From contig CAMPHX010000136.1 in assembly GCA_946886085.1 (NCBI GenBank), positions 1-5,050 on the forward strand: a DNA stretch of 5,050 nt, in the 5' to 3' direction. The notes beneath the pieces were generated by a model. It was not told where the DNA came from, made no database searches, and saw only the letters and a list, made by a program, of their open reading frames with translations. The DNA comes from an uncultured Flavobacteriales bacterium (GTDB taxonomy: Bacteria; Bacteroidota; Bacteroidia; Flavobacteriales; Vicingaceae). This document shows, piece after piece, positions 1-5,050 of the stretch (positions are counted from its first letter, which is position 1; every line of letters begins with the position of its first letter). The translations under genes and the position numbers were made by a program.

Positions 1-1517
<1,517 letters not shown>

Positions 1518-1539
1518 TTAACTTTAAACTTAATAAACT

Positions 1540-1776
1540 ATGCATTTAGAAATCATTACACCAGAAAAAAGTATCTTTAAAGGAGAAATAGACTCTGCTA
1601 TTTTCCCTGGAACTGAAGGTTCTTTTGGTGTACTTCCTAATCACAGCCCTATTATCTCTACCTTAAAAAAAGGCGATATTAGTGTGATTGACGAAAATAA
1701 AAAATCAAATTTATTTGCGATTAATGGTGGAGTTGTTGAAGTTAGCAACAATAAAATTATTGTATTGGCAGAATAA
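1540..1776 (+). CDS. atpC: F1Fo ATP synthase subunit epsilon, short form
   Basis: This is the central-stalk subunit that sits with gamma and couples F1 to the c-ring. The 78-residue protein consists of the N-terminal beta-sandwich domain only. Recognisable parts are TPEKSIFKGEI near the start, the conserved PGTEGSFGVLPNHSP at 23-37, and the final strands INGGVVEVSNNKIIVLAE at 61-78. The E. coli protein is about 139 residues because it has an added C-terminal helical hairpin that can inhibit ATP hydrolysis. That hairpin is absent here, and the sequence between the stop codon and the terminator 25 bases later has no room for it, so this is not a frameshift. Short epsilons are known in Bacteroidota and Chlorobi. 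The gene follows atpD by 22 bases and has no Shine-Dalgarno sequence. Confidence 0.95.
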   Translation: MHLEIITPEKSIFKGEIDSAIFPGTEGSFGVLPNHSPIISTLKKGDISVIDENKKSNLFAINGGVVEVSNNKIIVLAE

Positions 1777-1801
1777 TTTAAACAGAAACCTTTATAAATA
1801 G

Positions 1802-1835
1802 AAAAAATCTCCTAAGAACTTAGGAGATTTTTTTT
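1802..1835 (+). terminator. Rho-independent terminator after atpDC
   Basis: A perfect 15-base inverted repeat pairs 1802-1816 with 1819-1833. Because a two-base loop is too tight, the real fold is probably a stem closed by the tetraloop GAAC at 1816-1819. The core ATCTCCTAA/TTAGGAGAT is followed by an eight-T run (1828-1835). It lies 25 bases after the atpC stop and should end the atpDC transcript. The A-run on the left arm would also give a U-run on the opposite strand, so it could work in both directions, although no minus-strand gene is seen next to it. Confidence 0.93.
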
Positions 1836-1926
1836 GCACTAACTAAACAAGAAGTTTATTACTAGGTGGGATTTACTGTTTTCTTATTCAATAACACAAA
1901 AGTATTCTTACCTCTAAAAAAAGGGT

Positions 1927-1962
1927 GTTAATTTCGAGTTAACAAAAGTTAAAAAGTGTTAA
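1927..1962 (+). promoter_or_regulatory. Putative operator: four phased GTTAA direct repeats
   Basis: GTTAA occurs at 1927-1931, 1938-1942, 1948-1952 and 1958-1962, with start-to-start spacings of 11, 10 and 10 bases, about one DNA turn each. OmpR/PhoB-family regulators bind head-to-tail to direct repeats with roughly this spacing, and such a regulator is the second gene of the operon downstream. The array ends 28 bases before the TAnnTTTG box, a usual position for an activator. Four half-sites would hold two dimers. That the operon's own regulator binds here is inference. The remainder of the gap between the terminator and this array (1836-1926) shows nothing I can identify. Confidence 0.6.
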
Positions 1963-1990
1963 ACATCAATTAAATAGAGAGTTTAAGAAG

Positions 1991-1998
1991 TACCTTTG
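1991..1998 (+). promoter_or_regulatory. Bacteroidota -7 promoter box for the two-component operon
   Basis: TACCTTTG is an exact match to the Bacteroidota primary-sigma -7 consensus TAnnTTTG. No TTG or TTTG is found at the usual -33 distance (about 1965-1971), which fits a promoter that needs an activator at the upstream GTTAA array. The expected transcription start is about 2001-2005, so the mRNA would begin at or within a few bases of the kinase ATG at 2005. Confidence 0.65.
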
Positions 1999-2004
1999 TT
2001 GTAA

Positions 2005-3627
2005 ATGAAGAGAAAGTACATTTATACATTAATCGGACTAATTACTTTTGCCTTGGTAGGACTTGTTGCTATCCAAATTTATTGGATAAACAATGCCATT
2101 ACGCTAAGAGAAGAAGGTTTTAGAAACGATGTTACTAATGCCTTAATTACTGTTGCTCATAAAACCGAAAAAATTGAAACGTTCAACAGATTAAAATCTC
2201 ATAAAAAAAGCCAAGAATTACTTAAGTTAAGAGCTAAAAACATAAGAAAATCTTTTAATGCTAATCAGAATTTAAATTACGATACTTCTACCACTTTTGA
2301 AGAAAATGGTATAAAGTATAAAATTAGCGAACGACAAAGACAAGAATCTGACAAATTACTTTATCAAAAATCTATTGAATCTTTTTCCGATAAAGGAAAA
2401 TTTGGTTTTCAATTTAGTTTTGGTAGTAGCAATGTTCCACAAGAGACCGAAGGTATTAAAGATGATTTTCCAAAATTTAACGACTCTATTTTTAACTACA
2501 AAGAATACGAAAAATCGATGTTGATAGATGATATTCTTGAAAACCTTTATGAATTAAACAGACACAGAAACATAAAAGAAAGAGTTGCCGGAATTGATTT
2601 AGATTCGCTTATAAAAAACGAACTGGAAAATAGAGGAATTAGTACTAAATTTAAATACGGAATTTTTGATTATAATGGCAACGATGTAATTAATCACGAT
2701 TCTTTAATTTATACTGAAGATATTAGGATGTCTGGCTATTGGACACAACTTTTTCCTAATGATATCTTTAGTACCCCTCACTTTTTAAGCATTTATTTTC
2801 CCAACAAAACAGGTTTTATCCTAAAATCTATGTGGATGTTACTACTCAGTTCTATCATATTATTATTAATTATTATTTGGGCATTTACATTTACCATTCA
2901 AACCATTTTTAAACAAAAGAAACTCTCCGAAGTAAAAAATGATTTTATCAATAACATGACGCATGAATTGAAGACTCCTATTTCTACTATATCATTAGCT
3001 TGCGAAGCTCTTAATGATGTCGATATTTGCAGTGATGGTAAAATAAAATCTAATTATGTAAACATTATTAATCAAGAAAATCAACGACTAGGTTTGTTGG
3101 TAGAAAGAGTTTTAAAAAGTGCCACTTGGGATAAAACCGATTTAAAACTAAACAGAGAAAGCTTTAACCTGCACGATGTAATTAAAAATGTTGCTGACAA
3201 TATTAACATTCAAATTACATCTAAAAATGGTGTCATTTACCAAAAACTAAATGCAGAAAACCCTATATTAAAAGCAGATAAAGTACATATTACCAACCTT
3301 ATATACAACTTATTGGATAACGCCAATAAATATTCGCCTAAAACCCCGGAAATTACAATAGAAACTAAAAATTTGAGAGAAGGAATTTTACTTTGTGTAA
3401 GTGATAAAGGAAGCGGAATTAAAAAAGAAAACCTGAGTAAGATTTTTGAAAAATTTTACAGAGTTCCTACAGGTGATGTACATAATGTGAAAGGTTTTGG
3501 ATTAGGACTAAACTATGTGAAAGCCATTATAGATAAGCACCAAGGAGAAATAAAAGCAACAAGCGAATACGGGAAAGGCACTAAATTTCAAATTTACCTT
3601 CCTTTTGATATGAACCAAAATAATTAA
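2005..3627 (+). CDS. rprX: Membrane sensor histidine kinase, RprX-like
   Basis: This 540-residue sensor kinase of the inner membrane autophosphorylates on histidine and passes phosphate to the regulator encoded next. A short cytosolic start leads into a first membrane helix (about 5-27), a periplasmic region of about 240 residues, and a second membrane helix (about 272-298). There is no HAMP domain; a short linker runs straight into the dimerisation/phosphoacceptor domain with the H-box FINNMTHELKTP (His320). The ATP-binding domain has the N-box NLLDNANKYS (435-444), G1 DKGSGI (467-472), the F-box FEKFYRV (481-487) and G2 GFGLGL (497-502). All catalytic motifs are present. The start is firm: an in-frame TAA directly precedes the ATG, and the next Met is residue 172, past the first helix. 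The periplasmic part matches no sensor fold I recognise, so the signal is unknown. The RprX name rests on architecture, the paired RprY-like regulator and general resemblance; the kinase assignment itself is secure. Confidence 0.9.
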   Translation: MKRKYIYTLIGLITFALVGLVAIQIYWINNAITLREEGFRNDVTNALITVAHKTEKIETFNRLKSHKKSQELLKLRAKNIRKSFNANQNLNYDTSTTFEENGIKYKISERQRQESDKLLYQKSIESFSDKGKFGFQFSFGSSNVPQETEGIKDDFPKFNDSIFNYKEYEKSMLIDDILENLYELNRHRNIKERVAGIDLDSLIKNELENRGISTKFKYGIFDYNGNDVINHDSLIYTEDIRMSGYWTQLFPNDIFSTPHFLSIYFPNKTGFILKSMWMLLLSSIILLLIIIWAFTFTIQTIFKQKKLSEVKNDFINNMTHELKTPISTISLACEALNDVDICSDGKIKSNYVNIINQENQRLGLLVERVLKSATWDKTDLKLNRESFNLHDVIKNVADNINIQITSKNGVIYQKLNAENPILKADKVHITNLIYNLLDNANKYSPKTPEITIETKNLREGILLCVSDKGSGIKKENLSKIFEKFYRVPTGDVHNVKGFGLGLNYVKAIIDKHQGEIKATSEYGKGTKFQIYLPFDMNQNN

Positions 3628-3632
3628 ATGAT

Positions 3633-4328
3633 ATGTCAGAAAAAATTAAATTATTACTAGCCGAAGATGATGTAAATCTAGGCAACTTATTATCCGATTT
3701 TTTAAAAGCCAAAGGTTATGAAGTAACACTTACCAATAATGGTGAAGAAGCTTTTTCTAACTTTATAAAAGGCAGCTACCAATTGTGCTTGTTAGATGTA
3801 ATGATGCCCATAAAAGATGGTTTTACAACTGCTAAAGAAATCAGAAAAATAAACCAAAAAGTGCCTATTATTTTCCTTACGGCAAAATCTATGAAAGAAG
3901 ATACCCTTAAAGGTTTTGAAGTAGGTGCTGATGATTATATTTCCAAACCATTTAGCATGGAAGAATTATTGGCCAGAATAAATGCTGTTTTAAGAAGAAG
4001 CCAAGAAGATAATGAAGCCCAAAATGAAACTTTTTTCACTATTGGCAATTATACTTTCGATTACCAAAAAAGACATCTAACCTACAAAGGAGAAATCACC
4101 AAACTTACTTCAAAAGAAAGTGATTTATTAAGGTTATTATGTCTAAACGAAAACAAAGTATTAGACAGAACCCATGCACTAAAAGCCATTTGGGAAGACG
4201 ACAATTATTTTAATGCCCGAAGCATGGATGTTTATATCGCTAAACTAAGAAAACACCTTAACAAGGATGAAAACATAGAAATTATCAATGTACATGGAAA
4301 AGGATTTAGATTTGTAGTGCATAAGTAA
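3633..4328 (+). CDS. rprY: OmpR/PhoB-family response regulator, RprY-like
   Basis: This 231-residue cytosolic transcription factor is the evident partner of the kinase, which ends 5 bases upstream. The receiver domain (about 4-121) has the acidic pocket Glu11-Asp12-Asp13, phosphoacceptor Asp55 in LLDVMMP, Thr83 in FLTAK and Lys105 in SKPF. The winged-helix DNA-binding domain (about 133-229) has the recognition-helix segment RSMDVYIAKLRKHL at 196-209 and the terminal wing VHGKGFRFV. Nothing is missing or truncated. The receiver, including MSEKIKLLLAEDD, IIFLTAKSMKEDTLKGF and ADDYISKPFSMEELLARI, closely resembles RprY of Bacteroides and Porphyromonas as I remember it. In those organisms RprY is linked to stress responses. 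Likely targets include its own operon, through the GTTAA array upstream. An ATG at 3628, five bases earlier, is out of frame and closes after 10 codons. No convincing terminator follows, so read-through into the ferritin gene is possible. Confidence 0.93.
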   Translation: MSEKIKLLLAEDDVNLGNLLSDFLKAKGYEVTLTNNGEEAFSNFIKGSYQLCLLDVMMPIKDGFTTAKEIRKINQKVPIIFLTAKSMKEDTLKGFEVGADDYISKPFSMEELLARINAVLRRSQEDNEAQNETFFTIGNYTFDYQKRHLTYKGEITKLTSKESDLLRLLCLNENKVLDRTHALKAIWEDDNYFNARSMDVYIAKLRKHLNKDENIEIINVHGKGFRFVVHK

Positions 4329-4380
4329 ATTTTGACTAAAAAAACCTAGCTCTTCATTTTTATTATTGCCGTTAACTTAT

Positions 4381-4388
4381 TAACTTTG
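4381..4388 (+). promoter_or_regulatory. Bacteroidota -7 promoter box for the ferritin gene
   Basis: TAACTTTG matches the TAnnTTTG consensus exactly. The predicted transcription start is about 4392-4396, leaving an A-rich leader of roughly 20 bases (no Shine-Dalgarno) before the ATG at 4414. No good -33 TTG is seen at the expected spacing; the TTG at 4366-4368 is too close. The palindrome GTTAAC (4371-4376) lies just upstream, and a second TTAAC (4380-4384) overlaps the box, so a regulator could act here. Confidence 0.6.
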
Positions 4389-4401
4389 AGCAAAACTCAA
4401 A
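4385..4401. repeat. Short inverted repeat over the ferritin promoter and leader
   Basis: TTTGAG (4385-4390) and CTCAAA (4396-4401) form a perfect 6-base inverted repeat around CAAAA. It overlaps the end of the -7 box and the predicted transcription start, where a repressor site would block initiation. It is short and could be chance. It does not resemble a Fur box as far as I can judge. Confidence 0.35.
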
Positions 4402-4413
4402 AAAGAAAAAGAC

Positions 4414-4929
4414 ATGTTAAAACCAACTATTGAAAAAGCACTTAACAACCAAATTAAAATTGAAGCAGAATCTTCTCAAGCTTATTTAGCTATGGCTTCG
4501 TGGGCAGAGACTAAAGGATTAGGTGGGACAGCTCAGTTTTTATACCAACATGCCGAAGAAGAAAGAATGCACATGCTAAAAATAGTTCAGTATGTAAACG
4601 AAAGAGGTGGAAAAGCCATTATTCCTGCTTTAGCAAAACCGGAATCTCAATACAAATCACTAAACCATTTGTTTCAAACATTGTTAGATCATGAAGTAAG
4701 CGTCTCTAATGATATTAATGATGTCGTTGAAATTTGTTTAACAGAAAAAGACTACACCACTCATAATTTTATGCAATGGTATGTTGCTGAACAAATTGAA
4801 GAAGAAGCATTAGCAAGAACCATCATGGATAAACTTCATTTGATTGGAGAAGACAAAGGTGGATTGTATCTATTTGATAGAGACATTGAAACGTTAACTG
4901 TACAAGCTTCTAACGCTCCGGCAAAATAA
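4414..4929 (+). CDS. ftnA: Bacterial non-heme ferritin (iron storage)
   Basis: This 171-residue cytosolic protein should form the 24-subunit ferritin shell, oxidise Fe(II) at each subunit's ferroxidase centre and store it as mineral ferric iron. The four-helix bundle fills about 5-145. The iron ligands fall at the same residue numbers as in E. coli FtnA: Glu17, Tyr24, Glu50, His53, Glu94, Glu126, Gln127 and Glu130, so the centre is complete. There is no heme-ligand signature of bacterioferritin that I can see, and the length suits FtnA rather than the mini-ferritin Dps. The C-terminal tail (about 146-171) is polar and probably flexible after LYLFDRD. The gene follows the response regulator by 85 bases and has its own TAnnTTTG box, so it is probably a separate unit, although no clear terminator separates them. 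Its start fits the family N-terminus. Storage of iron limits Fenton chemistry, so control by a stress regulator would make sense, but that is inference. Confidence 0.96.
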   Translation: MLKPTIEKALNNQIKIEAESSQAYLAMASWAETKGLGGTAQFLYQHAEEERMHMLKIVQYVNERGGKAIIPALAKPESQYKSLNHLFQTLLDHEVSVSNDINDVVEICLTEKDYTTHNFMQWYVAEQIEEEALARTIMDKLHLIGEDKGGLYLFDRDIETLTVQASNAPAK

Positions 4930-5050
4930 AGTTGTTAACATAGGTGAAAATGTTTTGTTAATAAATGGCTCAACAGAAATTCGTCAAACTGTTTTGTACT
5001 TATTACATTTACTCCCAAAATTTTTTAGACGTTTATTAACCATCAATATG
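4930..5050. other. Intergenic tail with TTGTTAA repeats
   Basis: No gene is visible in the last 121 bases. TTGTTAA occurs at 4932-4938 (inside the palindrome TGTTAACA, 4933-4940) and again at 4955-4961, 23 bases apart. TACATTTA (5004-5011) is a 7-of-8 match to TAnnTTTG but has no suitably spaced -33 element. TTAACCATCAAT (5036-5047) runs into an ATG at 5048-5050, which might start a gene beyond the edge; one codon is not enough to call it. No strong terminator follows the ferritin gene. Confidence 0.4.

Noticed and set aside
1836..1926. Small gene or RNA in the gap after the atpDC terminator
   Set aside because: No open frame with a plausible start, no stable paired structure and no promoter box that would serve it were found by eye.
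3628..3660. ATG directly after the kinase stop as start of the response regulator
   Set aside because: It is out of frame with the regulator and meets TAG after 10 codons; the ATG at 3633 gives the full receiver domain.
4337..4362. Possible terminator after the response regulator
   Set aside because: The only pairing is TAAAAA with TTTTTA around a 14-base loop; an A-T-only stem this weak is not a credible terminator.
4937..4961. Possible terminator after the ferritin gene
   Set aside because: AACAT/ATGTT makes a 5-base, AT-rich stem with an 8-base loop and an interrupted T-run; too weak to call.
4984..5049. C-terminal end of a minus-strand gene entering from the right edge
   Set aside because: The frame stays open for about 21 codons (…KRLKNFGSKCNKYKTV then TGA), but that length is easily reached by chance, and no family is recognisable.

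Overview
The window is AT-rich and reads as chromosomal DNA of a Bacteroidota bacterium, most likely of the Flavobacteriales type. Three things point there. The ATP synthase beta subunit is about 500 residues with an internal insert, and the epsilon subunit is a short single-domain form. None of the five genes has a purine-rich Shine-Dalgarno sequence. Two intergenic regions carry perfect TAnnTTTG boxes, the -7 element of Bacteroidota promoters. The sequence does not fix a genus.

Layout, all on the + strand. Positions 15-1776 hold atpD and atpC, the beta and epsilon subunits of F1Fo ATP synthase, closed by a strong intrinsic terminator at 1802-1835. A 228-base gap follows. It contains four GTTAA direct repeats phased at 11, 10 and 10 bases, then a TAnnTTTG box that ends only six bases before the next start codon. 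Positions 2005-4328 are a two-gene sensor kinase/response regulator operon resembling rprX-rprY. An 85-base gap with its own TAnnTTTG box leads to a non-heme ferritin at 4414-4929. The last 121 bases are non-coding as far as can be seen and contain further TTGTTAA/TTAAC elements.

The genes form three functional units: energy conversion (atpDC), envelope or stress signalling (the two-component pair) and iron storage (ferritin). Every protein here belongs to a known family, and I see no mobile element, CRISPR array, RNA gene or new multi-gene system. The most interesting signal is regulatory: a helically phased repeat array just upstream of the kinase promoter, placed as an OmpR/PhoB-type operator would be. 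It suggests that the response regulator controls its own operon, probably from a leaderless or nearly leaderless mRNA. Related TTAAC elements near the ferritin promoter and in the 3' tail hint at a wider regulon, but that part is inference.
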